Source: a virus
DNA: 20,419 bases
Strand: one strand, 5' to 3'
IMG/VR virus record: IMGVR_UViG_3300018080_000688
Location: 1 to 20,419 of that record
Below are positions 1-7,271 of this stretch, piece after piece. How positions within the stretch are numbered: position 1 is the stretch's first letter; each line of letters begins with the position of its first letter. Both the position numbers and the translations under genes were made by a program. Below the pieces are notes generated by a model. The model did not search any database. It worked only from the letters and a program-made list of their open reading frames with translations, and was not told the DNA's origin.

Positions 1-1
1 C

Positions 2-104
2 GGTTACGGTGACGGTTACGGTTACGGTGACGGTTCCGGTGACGGTTCCGGTTACGGTTTCGGTGACGGTTCCGGTGACGGTTCCGGTGACGGTTCCGGT
101 TTCG
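2..104 (+). repeat. In-frame GGTNNC hexamer / 12-mer tandem repeat
   Basis: The sequence is built almost wholly of GGT-TAC, GGT-GAC, GGT-TCC and GGT-TTC units, with the 12-mer GGTGACGGTTCC repeated several times. It is far more GC-rich than the surrounding AT-rich sequence. Gain or loss of units would change the protein by multiples of two residues without shifting the frame. It continues beyond the left edge. Confidence 0.85.
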
Positions 105-562
105 GTATTATCTCTTATAAAGGACACAAGATTCACAAAATAGATAGCGTTCAGACAGCTATCACAAATGTCAGAGGAAACATTGCGAAGGGATTCATGC
201 TCAACAAAGACCTGACAACAACACCGTGCTATATTGCTAAGTCAGGCGACTTCTTTGCACACGGCAAAACTGCGAAAGAAGCGTTTAGGGATACAGATAA
301 AAAAAGAATAAACAATATGCCTGTAGAAGAAAAGATTGCAGGGTTCGTTGATAAGTTCAAGGCAGGCATTAAATATTCTGCAAACGATTACTTTGAATGG
401 CACTTTATCCTTACTGGCAGTTGCGACATGGGTAGAAGGAGCTTCATGCGGAACAGGGGGTTGAATTTCGAGGATGAGTTTACCCCTGAAGAGTTTATTG
501 AATTAACAATAAATGAGTACGGTTCTGGAGTAATTGAAAAATTGAGTGAATGTTATAACTAG
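2..562 (+). CDS. Glycine-alternating repeat protein of unknown function (5' end cut by window edge)
   Basis: The frame is open from base 2, so the gene enters from the left and its true start is not visible; the ATG at 197 is internal. The first ~35 visible residues alternate Gly with Tyr, Asp, Ser or Phe (GYGDG, GDGSG, GFG), encoded by a hexamer-type repeat of the form GGT-NNC at 2-104. About 150 residues of ordinary sequence follow, including TPCYIAKSGDFFAHGKTAKEA and FEWHFILTGSCDMGRRSF. From memory, this 'FAHG..T..EA / DWHH.LTGSCEMGR' domain recurs in phage and gut-bacterial hypothetical proteins, often after a GDGSG stretch; I know of no assigned function. The repeat may be a flexible or adhesive linker (inference). 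It lies 34 bases upstream of the lipoprotein gene on the same strand, so the two may be co-transcribed. Confidence 0.8.
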   Translation, partial: GYGDGYGYGDGSGDGSGYGFGDGSGDGSGDGSGFGIISYKGHKIHKIDSVQTAITNVRGNIAKGFMLNKDLTTTPCYIAKSGDFFAHGKTAKEAFRDTDKKRINNMPVEEKIAGFVDKFKAGIKYSANDYFEWHFILTGSCDMGRRSFMRNRGLNFEDEFTPEEFIELTINEYGSGVIEKLSECYN

Positions 563-596
563 GAATGTTTTATTTACGTTTTAAAGGGAGAAAATT

Positions 597-977
597 ATGA
601 AGCCTATTACTTACATCAAAAAAATGTTTTCGTCGATTCTACACGGTGCTGTGTTCGTTATTTTAACTGTTCTGATGACAATTGTTGTCGTTGGATGTGG
701 AGGTGAACTTCCAAGCAGTGCTGAGATCGTTTGCGAATCTTTTGTTGAGTGTACTGAAACAAACATGACGATTGAAGAATGTATGGATCAGAGATTAGTG
801 GATATTAATGCCAATTTTCAAAAAAGCGATTCGTTGAAAAAAATGAAACTTTCAGACATAGACAGAGGTGAGAATTGGAATCGTTGTATGATAGAACAAA
901 AAGAATGTGACTACAATTCAGAATCTAATTGTGATCAATTTGATGAATTCGATTGGGAATATTATTGGAATAACTGA
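597..977 (+). CDS. Small cysteine-rich lipoprotein, function unknown
   Basis: This 126-residue protein starts at an ATG with a good ribosome site (AAAGGGAG) just upstream. The N-terminus has basic residues (KKMF), then a long hydrophobic stretch (AVFVILTVLMTIVVV) and a lipobox VVGC with Cys at about residue 34, so it should be lipidated and held in a membrane. The mature part has regularly spaced cysteines (VCESFVEC, EECMDQR, RCMIEQKEC, SNCDQF) and a strongly acidic, aromatic tail. Lipoproteins carried as extra genes by phages often act in superinfection exclusion or lysogenic conversion, but nothing here proves that. Its 3' end overlaps the end of the opposite-strand fibre gene by 16 bp (962-977), with no terminator visible between them. 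Confidence 0.75.
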   Translation: MKPITYIKKMFSSILHGAVFVILTVLMTIVVVGCGGELPSSAEIVCESFVECTETNMTIEECMDQRLVDINANFQKSDSLKKMKLSDIDRGENWNRCMIEQKECDYNSESNCDQFDEFDWEYYWNN

Positions 978-2572
978 AGAGTAGTAGAACTCAGAGCCTT
1001 TCCTATAGGATGTGCTGATTTTGTTGTAGTTATTGAAAGATCAGACTGAAGATAATATGTAGATCCTGTTGTTAAACTTGAAAAACTACTGGCCTTATAA
1101 CCTATTGGGCAAAGAGTGACGTTTTGTCCCAAACTTTTTGTTTCAGTCACAACTCCAATAAAATTTGGTCTTTCATCAAGAATATGAACATAAGCTTTGT
1201 TCGAAGCGTAAGAACCAAAAACTAACACACTATCTGTTTTTGTAATATCATAACCAGCATACTTTGTATCGTTATAGTTAGTGATATTCATAAGTCTATC
1301 ATTACCATACTCTACATTGATCTGAACAAGATATGATTTTGAAATATTATAATGAGAATATAAAACATAAGCTTCGCCTCTGCTTAGATCAAAATATGGT
1401 ATAAATCTATAAACGTCCGGAAAAGCAGGATTTGGAAGATACGCCGAAATATATGTCAAATCCAATGGAATGGCATTATTAGAAGTAATCACACATCTCT
1501 GTAAATAAATTGAGAATGTTCCAGACGAACTATTTGGAACAGCTAAAAATGTTAAAAGTTGACTATTTCCAGTATCCCATTTCATTCCATTTGGAAACCA
1601 CCATCCAATTGAAGAAGATATTGTATAAATTTGATTTGGTGTTGAAAGAGTTCCATCAGAAGCGGCAATTTGACAGTGCATCAAGAAAGAATCAGTTTCT
1701 GAATCATCAATATAAGAATAAAGACAATGAAATACGCCGTCGTCTGAATTATAACAAATATCAAAAGCTGAATCATTAAAAATGAAATCATTGCCATAAT
1801 CTGCACTTGTATATATGTTGTTATCAGAACCAGCCACACCAGCAATTGCAGATGTTCCAGTTGTAAACTGAAAAATTTCGGAATCGAGCGTATAATTCGC
1901 CGATCCATCATCGCTGATAGTGACAAGAGAAATTAGCGAACTTTCATCAGTAGCAACCCTGTGGGCTTTAACATTGGCTGTTCCTGTAGAGCATTCAACA
2001 CCAAGAGACAAAGTAGAAGCGTCGGAAAACTTCCCGCCTCTTAAAATAGTTTCTTCGTCATCTATTACCGCGACGACAAATTCATCACCAGATATTTTCA
2101 TAATTTTAATATCAGAAATAGAAGTTCCCGTTGCTCTTATTTCAGTTTCTGCACCAAATGTAATAGTTCCGTTTGCATTAACTGTCCCAATTCTTCCCTG
2201 AATATCTTCAGATCCACCATCATAAATTGCTAATATTCTGTCATAAGTTGAAGAATAATACACAGCTATAATATCACCACTCGACATTGAAGACTCAACA
2301 AATCCTTCCTCATCCAGAGCATATGCCTTTGTTGTTCCACTATCATCGACGAGCTTCACTGGAGTGTTAGCGCTGAGATTTTCGCCAGCCACAACCGTTG
2401 TCGTTCCCGCTTGGATCTGCGGAAGGCTATCTACAGTAAAATTTCCTGTTGTTAGATTGAAAGTAACAGCAGTATTACCTGTAATCCACTCGGTGAGTTT
2501 ATTCGCCAGGATTTCGAGGGTGTCTGCATGAGCATCCTCTATGACTTGTACTGCTTCATTCCAGTTTGTCAT
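962..2572 (-). CDS. Putative tail fibre / receptor-binding protein, beta-rich
   Basis: This 536-residue protein is probably part of the tail tip or fibres, inferred from position and composition. It starts at ATG 2572 behind AGGAG and a late-promoter-like motif. The N-terminus is a short helical segment (WNEAVQVIEDAHADTLEILANKL). The centre is rich in Ser, Thr, Gly and Tyr, with repeated short beta patterns (ILAIYDGG, AYVLYSHYN, YVHILDE) like those of beta-propeller or other all-beta phage adhesins. The last ~70 residues (FIGVVTETKSLGQNVTL to IGKALSSTTLQLF) resemble a C-terminal domain with 'Gs.YYL..' and 'iGkAlSsT.L.L' strands that I recall from phage fibres. It is the last gene of the minus-strand series. 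No enzymatic motif is visible, and the exact family is not recognised. Confidence 0.7.
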   Translation of the reverse strand: MTNWNEAVQVIEDAHADTLEILANKLTEWITGNTAVTFNLTTGNFTVDSLPQIQAGTTTVVAGENLSANTPVKLVDDSGTTKAYALDEEGFVESSMSSGDIIAVYYSSTYDRILAIYDGGSEDIQGRIGTVNANGTITFGAETEIRATGTSISDIKIMKISGDEFVVAVIDDEETILRGGKFSDASTLSLGVECSTGTANVKAHRVATDESSLISLVTISDDGSANYTLDSEIFQFTTGTSAIAGVAGSDNNIYTSADYGNDFIFNDSAFDICYNSDDGVFHCLYSYIDDSETDSFLMHCQIAASDGTLSTPNQIYTISSSIGWWFPNGMKWDTGNSQLLTFLAVPNSSSGTFSIYLQRCVITSNNAIPLDLTYISAYLPNPAFPDVYRFIPYFDLSRGEAYVLYSHYNISKSYLVQINVEYGNDRLMNITNYNDTKYAGYDITKTDSVLVFGSYASNKAYVHILDERPNFIGVVTETKSLGQNVTLCPIGYKASSFSSLTTGSTYYLQSDLSITTTKSAHPIGKALSSTTLQLFQ

Positions 2573-2608
2573 TATATTCTCCTATTTTAAATTTAAAATC
2601 TACTTAAT

Positions 2609-2616
2609 TATTTATT
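2609..2616 (-). promoter_or_regulatory. Late-promoter-like motif AATAAATA before the 536-residue fibre gene
   Basis: The minus strand reads AATAAATA directly after the stop codon of the upstream gene and 37 nt before the fibre ATG at 2572. It matches the (A/T)ATAAATA motif found before seven other minus-strand genes in this window. Confidence 0.5.
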
Positions 2617-3744
2617 TTAAACTTCATCCAACAATGAGTTCCTATACACTATAGCATCTATTCGCTGTTTATTTTTTCTGATATCACTTCTCTCGATACT
2701 CATATTAACGAGCATCTGCAATCTCATATCAACATGAGATTCGTCCGTGTCGTTGTTATGCTCCTCGATCTCTGTAATTGCAGAATTCGGGAAGCAAATA
2801 TCATCTGGAAACCCTGAAGAATATCTGAGAGTTATACGCATTAGGATATCACTCCCATCACTCACATACGGTAATGGAAGAATACTCGAAGCAGTTAAAT
2901 TCAATTTAGGATCAGCGACTATTTCTGTTTCAGTTGCTACATAAGTTGCAGTATTATCAACTCCATCACCACGCGAAAATTTCAAAACGTTTTTTCTTTC
3001 GACAGTCAACTTGTTCCCGACAATCGAATCAATCAGAGCCGATGCTCCAGCACTGTTTGAAATGTATCCTGTCACGGCAGTGAAGCTACTTGGATCTGCC
3101 ACCCAGATGTCCTGACGCTCATCAACGGCAGGGCAACCAGTGTACACAACATAGTGACAATCTGCAACAACTGACATCGTTTGTGAAGCCAATGTTGTGT
3201 TATCCCTGATCGTGTTTCCGACAACAAACGTTGCTCCTGAAGTGCTGAGTTCAATATCCCTGACATAGAGAATATCGTTTGTCGTGTCGATGTGTTGGAT
3301 CGTTCCAGTTGCAAATGTTGTTAGATCTTCCACGACATTTCCTTCTGCGTAAGAACTAGCTGTTCCTGACGGCACACTGATCTTCAGAGAAGTTGGATCT
3401 TTTGCCGTGAGAAAAATAGTATAGATGTTTAGATCCTCTGTGTAATCATTGCTGACAAGTGACATGAGCAGAGGAAGAGTTGTCTGATCTGATGAACTGT
3501 ATGATTCAGATGCTGAAATATTTCCGATAGCATAGGTCTCAGATGCTCCGTCTAGGATGTCCTCTAATTCTTTGTCAACAATATTTGAGTATGTTGCATT
3601 GTTGCTGTCTGCTAGCGTAGATAGAGCGACATTTGATGATGTTGCATAATATTCGTTGAACTCAAGGGCAACCGCATTGAGTTTACAATATTTGAATATT
3701 TCCAGTCCTTTTTTGGTGACTGTTCCAAATCCTGATATTTTCAT
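2617..3744 (-). CDS. Putative tail/baseplate protein with tail-collar-like N-terminus
   Basis: This 375-residue protein is a probable tail or fibre-attachment component. The N-terminus (GFGTVTKKGLEIFKYCKLNAVALEFNEYY) resembles the 'T..Gl..l.......' opening of phage tail-collar/fibre N-terminal domains (recalled similarity to the DUF3751 type, not verified). Residues ~130-193 and ~222-268 are two copies of a short beta module of pattern 'ATG.I..ID...N.LyV....F..GN.I'; related modules occur in the capsid protein and the 394-residue tail protein. The C-terminus is charged and helical (HVDMRLQMLVNMSIERSDIRKNKQRID). It starts at ATG 3744 after AAGAGGG and sits between two long beta-rich fibre-like genes. 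Confidence 0.65.
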   Translation of the reverse strand: MKISGFGTVTKKGLEIFKYCKLNAVALEFNEYYATSSNVALSTLADSNNATYSNIVDKELEDILDGASETYAIGNISASESYSSSDQTTLPLLMSLVSNDYTEDLNIYTIFLTAKDPTSLKISVPSGTASSYAEGNVVEDLTTFATGTIQHIDTTNDILYVRDIELSTSGATFVVGNTIRDNTTLASQTMSVVADCHYVVYTGCPAVDERQDIWVADPSSFTAVTGYISNSAGASALIDSIVGNKLTVERKNVLKFSRGDGVDNTATYVATETEIVADPKLNLTASSILPLPYVSDGSDILMRITLRYSSGFPDDICFPNSAITEIEEHNNDTDESHVDMRLQMLVNMSIERSDIRKNKQRIDAIVYRNSLLDEV

Positions 3745-3757
3745 GTCTTATACCCTC

Positions 3758-3805
3758 TTAAATTCCGTTTACATCTATTACTTGTGAATGATTTTTAATG
3801 CTCAT
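3758..3805 (-). CDS. 15-codon mini-ORF between fibre genes (possible leader or gene remnant)
   Basis: Between the 497- and 375-residue genes, an ATG at 3805 lies behind AGAGGAATATA and opens a 15-residue frame (MSIKNHSQVIDVNGI) that ends at TAA 3758-3760. The ribosome site is as good as those of the real genes. It may be a tiny peptide, a translational coupling leader, or the surviving start of a deleted gene. Length alone cannot decide. Confidence 0.3.
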   Translation of the reverse strand: MSIKNHSQVIDVNGI

Positions 3806-3816
3806 TATATTCCTCT

Positions 3817-5310
3817 TTATTTCTCAACTATTTTGATAAATCCATCATACTTTGTATTGTCCCCAGAAGTAAATCCGCTTTCCATATTTCCCTTTAAAGC
3901 ACCACATATATAATAATTATCGTCGTCTTCTGTTACTCCTGATTTTGCAGTTTCCAACGCTGTAACCGAATCTGGAGTTATTGTTGCAATATCTGTTTTT
4001 GAATAAGTGTCGGAATCAGATATTTTTTCCAGTATAAATTTCGATCCATCATTATAAAAAATCTTAAAATCTACTCCATCATAATAACAAAACCCTAAAT
4101 TGTTTTTAGACTGTGCATAATGCTCAGTTGCGAAATCGTCACTCCGCATCACCAAAGATGTGGTACTACTTAGCGTCTTGAATTGCAAAAAACGAGAAGA
4201 GCTAAACGCTGGAAAATTAGTGTAATTCGGCTGTCCATCCGATGTTATGTTTTTAACCGCTAAAGTGTCTGAGTCTACATCTATAGTTAAAAGGTTGCCA
4301 GAATCAGAATTTAAACCGTATGTAGCTTTAAAATAAATTATATTTTCGTGCATCCAGGCTGTTAAAAATGGATATGCAGTTTGTATAGTTGTTGTTAGAT
4401 TTTTGGTCTGGCTTGATAAATCTGTTGCTAATTCCCAATATCTTATGCGGAATTTACTCGATGAATATATTAAGCCGGCAACATACAACTTGTTATTATA
4501 CAAGCCGATACCAAAACCGCACGCAGAACTAGATTCTTGCGTAAGTGCTACGCTTGACACATCTGTTCCGTCACTTATTTTTATATTTTTTACAGTTGTG
4601 CTTGTGTAAAAAGGAACATCTAGTACAGCAATATTATCTCCATTCTGCACCCAGAAGTTTTGACATTCCTGTCGAATTGATGCCTGATAATAAGAATCGA
4701 AAAAACGTATCCAATTAATTGTGTGTGTTTTTGTTATTGAAATTATGAAGCTTCGTCTTGACCCTGCTGTCGATCCAGTCGAATAAGATGTACTTCCGAT
4801 CTTGATTTTTGAGCTGGTTGTGTCTCCAGAAAATATTATATTTTCTCCAATTATTTTTGGCGCGAAACAATACGTATCACCTTTAGTTGTCGCATCAGAC
4901 GCATTGGTTATTTGCAACGCTGTTGTGACTGTTCCGCTCTCAACAGTCATGCTTTCCTCAGAACTATAAGTAGTCCCATATTCAGCACGAACATCTAATT
5001 CATCATCGGCTGAAAAACTTGCACTAGGTATCTGTGCTTCGGTCGTTTCCCAGCTTCCATCAGCCTGTACTGTTGCGGAGCCTAAAGATACTTTAGCAGA
5101 CCATGCTTCAGAAGTTTTCTTTGCATAGATATTAATATTTTTGCCACTAGACACAAACAAGGATGTCCCACTTATCGTGAAATTAGTATCAACTACCTCG
5201 CTAGAAGGTATGACGCCAATAACAATATTTTTTGTTCCATCAGAATAATGATGATAATTTTTTAAATTAGTTCCAGAAACTAGATTTGGATACATATTAA
5301 TGACTGCCAT
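3817..5310 (-). CDS. Putative tail fibre / adhesin with Ig-like N-terminus and beta-rich body
   Basis: This 497-residue protein is probably an exposed tail fibre, inferred from composition and location. Residues ~30-125 look like a bacterial Ig-like fold: FTISGTSLFVSSGKNINIYAKK, then SWETTEAQIPSASFSADDELDVRAEY. The remaining ~370 residues carry repeated strand patterns with aromatic residues (GIGLYNNKLYVAGLIYSS, AWMHENIIYFKATYG, GFCYYDGVDFKIFYNDGSKF), suggesting a propeller-like repeat of 'observe and compare' strands. No catalytic motif is visible. It starts at ATG 5310 with AAGGAG upstream, 8 bases after the preceding ORF ends. It has no detectable sequence identity to the other large fibre gene beyond its similar composition. 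Confidence 0.65.
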   Translation of the reverse strand: MAVINMYPNLVSGTNLKNYHHYSDGTKNIVIGVIPSSEVVDTNFTISGTSLFVSSGKNINIYAKKTSEAWSAKVSLGSATVQADGSWETTEAQIPSASFSADDELDVRAEYGTTYSSEESMTVESGTVTTALQITNASDATTKGDTYCFAPKIIGENIIFSGDTTSSKIKIGSTSYSTGSTAGSRRSFIISITKTHTINWIRFFDSYYQASIRQECQNFWVQNGDNIAVLDVPFYTSTTVKNIKISDGTDVSSVALTQESSSACGFGIGLYNNKLYVAGLIYSSSKFRIRYWELATDLSSQTKNLTTTIQTAYPFLTAWMHENIIYFKATYGLNSDSGNLLTIDVDSDTLAVKNITSDGQPNYTNFPAFSSSRFLQFKTLSSTTSLVMRSDDFATEHYAQSKNNLGFCYYDGVDFKIFYNDGSKFILEKISDSDTYSKTDIATITPDSVTALETAKSGVTEDDDNYYICGALKGNMESGFTSGDNTKYDGFIKIVEK

Positions 5311-5318
5311 AATTCTCC

Positions 5319-5696
5319 TTAGTCTTCTGCCATTTCAGCATAACCAATTGAAACCCAGATATTATCCCCTGCATTAATTGCAGAAGCAGTCACTTTAATC
5401 TTATATCCAGCAGGAATGAACAATTGTTTGTTGGATGCGCCATCAACATCGAGACAAGAGATGCTTCCTTTGATGTCATCTGGAGCAACACTAGCGTCTG
5501 ATTTTGTTCCTGCTTCTGCTGTCATAGCAAAATTTCCGAGCTTAGAAACAACATTATCACTATTATCGGTCACTTCAACTGCAAGAACCTGAGAAGCTGT
5601 TGTGCTATCATCATTTGTTGCATTCATATAAGTGATATATGATCCATCAAGAAGCGCTATCTGAGACCCATGTTCCAGAAAGTGTTCCGTTTTCAA
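5319..5696 (-). CDS. Small virion protein, 3' part of an apparently frameshifted gene
   Basis: The open frame runs from a TTG at 5696 with no convincing ribosome site; its first ten residues (MKTEHFLEHG) are probably not real. From SQIALLDGSYITY onward it looks like a genuine small all-beta structural protein, with KLGNFAMTAEAGT, an aliphatic core and a closing FIPAGYKIKVTASAINAGDNIWVSIGYAE. The upstream ORF at 5754-5647 has a perfect start and ends out of frame. A single-base skip at the GGG run (5667-5669) would join them into one protein of about 144 residues. Possible roles are head decoration or fibre-associated protein, from its place beside fibre genes. Function is not recognised. Confidence 0.65.
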   Translation of the reverse strand: MKTEHFLEHGSQIALLDGSYITYMNATNDDSTTASQVLAVEVTDNSDNVVSKLGNFAMTAEAGTKSDASVAPDDIKGSISCLDVDGASNKQLFIPAGYKIKVTASAINAGDNIWVSIGYAEMAED

Positions 5697-5754
5697 GCTC
5701 TATTAATCCATGACCATGCAAATTAGGATATCTCGGATCTTTATTTTTAGCCAT
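5647..5754 (-). CDS. 35-codon ORF, likely true N-terminus of the frameshifted small virion protein
   Basis: The ATG at 5754 has an excellent ribosome site (AAAAGGAG, 6 nt spacing). The ORF begins MAKNKDPRYPNLHGHGLIEL and ends at TGA 5647-5649. Up to the sequence GTLSGTW it reads like the start of a phage structural protein. The following sense continues in the +1 frame as SQIALLDGSYITY. I read it as the 5' part of the 5319-5696 gene, separated either by a real or sequencing indel in the CCC/GGG run at 5667-5669, or by programmed +1 frameshifting. Confidence 0.55.
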   Translation of the reverse strand: MAKNKDPRYPNLHGHGLIELENGTLSGTWVSDSAS

Positions 5755-5769
5755 ATTTATCTCCTTTTA

Positions 5770-6045
5770 TTAATCAGTTTCTTTTTCTGCTTTCCAATTT
5801 TTATCAACATAATCAAAAAGCTCCTTTTTCTGTTCCTTTGAAAATGCCTGAATGTCTGCTTTTATTCCAAATTTCTTTGCAAATTTCTTCAAAGCTCCCT
5901 CAAAGAAAGTGTCATAATCCTGCTCTTCAGAACATCTTCCTCTTTTCTTTCCTGTTCTCGGGCCTTTTCCTTCAGGGCCAGTGCCGTCAAAATCTCTTTC
6001 AAAAATTCTCACGACTTCTTTGTTCTCATTCAAAACATATTTCAT
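5770..6045 (-). CDS. Small protein with capsid-targeting-like tag and a GTGPxGxGPxTG motif
   Basis: This 91-residue protein has three visible parts. Residues 1-17 (MKYVLNENKEVVRIFER) match the N-terminal tag of three other small proteins in this window; its IFE|R would be a prohead-protease-type site after Glu16. Residues ~19-38 (DFDGTGPEGKGPRTGKKRGRC) match the GTGP.G.GP.TG...G.C signature I recall from DUF5320 proteins. The C-terminus (AFSKEQKKELFDYVDKNWKAEKE) resembles an 'eekk.ffnyvd..w' helical motif common in phage proteins. It starts at ATG 6045 after TAGGAG and lies between the baseplate and fibre genes, away from the head genes. I infer an internal or virion-packaged protein; function is unknown. 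Confidence 0.75.
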   Translation of the reverse strand: MKYVLNENKEVVRIFERDFDGTGPEGKGPRTGKKRGRCSEEQDYDTFFEGALKKFAKKFGIKADIQAFSKEQKKELFDYVDKNWKAEKETD

Positions 6046-6073
6046 GTCTTTCTCCTACGGTTATTCTATTACT

Positions 6074-6081
6074 TATTTATT
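6074..6081 (-). promoter_or_regulatory. Late-promoter-like motif AATAAATA before the tagged 91-residue gene
   Basis: The minus strand reads AATAAATA just after the stop codon at 6084-6086 and 29 nt before the ATG at 6045. Confidence 0.5.
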
Positions 6082-6083
6082 TC

Positions 6084-7268
6084 TTAAAGGTTTCCACTGT
6101 TCACAAGCTTTCTCACTCTCAGAGATCTCTCTGTGTTTTCATTCTTCAGAATAGTCTGAGTTTCAAGACTGTTGATATCAATATTATTTCCAGATTCTGT
6201 CAAACGAGCAATAGGGTCAAATGTGTCTGTTTCCAGAGCATCTGATTCCGAAATGATCTTCGGGAAGACTTTTGTTTCAAGAAAAACATCAGCTTCCATG
6301 TCATCAGGAACATAGATGATCTCTCCTCTGAATCCTGCTGGATGAACTGCTTCTTTCAGATTCTTCACAAAATTTCCAGATGTCATTATCGGAGACTTGG
6401 AAATGATCTGATATTCAAATGGTCGTGTTCCTTTTTCAGGAGCCTCATCAACTTCAACTAAATTTCCTTCAATATCAAATGTCAGAGTGTAGACAGGATA
6501 TTCAACAAGAATCACCTCAGTCTGTCCTATAGAACTCACACTGATATTTGTGATTGTTGTCGTTGATGTCAGAAGAACTCCATCCTCATCATAGAGATTT
6601 TCACCTGTCGCGAATTCTGTGGAAGTGTAGGTGTCAACATGAACCCTGTTGTTTGTCGTGTCAACATATTTCACATAACCATAAGCTGTTGCTGAACCAC
6701 TTGCATTCTTAACAAACTGAGAATAGAAGAAATTAGAAATGTCTGTTGAAGAGACTTCAAGAACAGAATAAAAACTTGGAGGCGTTTCGGTGTCAAAATT
6801 CTCATCTGTGTTGAAGTATGCTTCAAAGCTCGTGGAATTCTCTCCCGAATTGATGAAATAATTTGATAAAATGGCAAAGATGAAGTTGTACGCCTTCCAC
6901 GAATCTTTGAGATTGTATATAGTTTCCGAATATTGTAGAAAACGCCTTGTGACAATGTCTGAGAAGCTCAGAACTGTGTTTTGGAAGTCAAGGGTTCTTG
7001 CATAATCCTTGTAGAGCTTGTCAACAACATCTTTATTCTCAACTGGGAATTCTGAGAATATCAAGTGTTTCTGAAAATCACAGATATTATGATAGATTGA
7101 ATTGGCTTTCTGATTTGTGACTGAATCAGTGTACCAGCTCATGTAATTTGTGTTTTCTAAGAATAGAGCAAACTCACAGAGCAGGGAGACATACTTCGGA
7201 TACTTCTTCTGAATGTATTGTGGAATCAATCTGTAGATATGTGGGACAAGTGATTTAGTGTAAGTCAT
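6084..7268 (-). CDS. Putative baseplate / tail structural protein (position of T4 gp7)
   Basis: This 394-residue protein begins LVPHIYRLIPQYIQKKYPKYVSLLCEFALFLE. That fits the pattern 'lP.yi...yP.fv.flk.y..fLE' which I recall at the start of baseplate or fibre-anchoring proteins in T4-like viruses. Residues ~190-246 (YGYVKYVDTTNNRVHVDTY, then FATGENLYDEDG) are a copy of the beta module also seen in the capsid protein and the 375-residue tail protein. The C-terminal ~100 residues are charged and helical. It starts at ATG 7268, 3 bases before the gp6 stop region, so the two are tightly linked and probably translationally coupled. T4 has gp7 and gp8 after gp6, but no T4 counterpart is certain by sequence. 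Confidence 0.6.
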   Translation of the reverse strand: MTYTKSLVPHIYRLIPQYIQKKYPKYVSLLCEFALFLENTNYMSWYTDSVTNQKANSIYHNICDFQKHLIFSEFPVENKDVVDKLYKDYARTLDFQNTVLSFSDIVTRRFLQYSETIYNLKDSWKAYNFIFAILSNYFINSGENSTSFEAYFNTDENFDTETPPSFYSVLEVSSTDISNFFYSQFVKNASGSATAYGYVKYVDTTNNRVHVDTYTSTEFATGENLYDEDGVLLTSTTTITNISVSSIGQTEVILVEYPVYTLTFDIEGNLVEVDEAPEKGTRPFEYQIISKSPIMTSGNFVKNLKEAVHPAGFRGEIIYVPDDMEADVFLETKVFPKIISESDALETDTFDPIARLTESGNNIDINSLETQTILKNENTERSLRVRKLVNSGNL

Positions 7269-7271
7269 GTC

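Noticed and set aside
2-104. Possible CRISPR array or origin-type iterons at the left edge
   Set aside because: The units are 6 and 12 bp without spacers and encode an uninterrupted Gly-X peptide in frame with the downstream protein, so this is a coding repeat.
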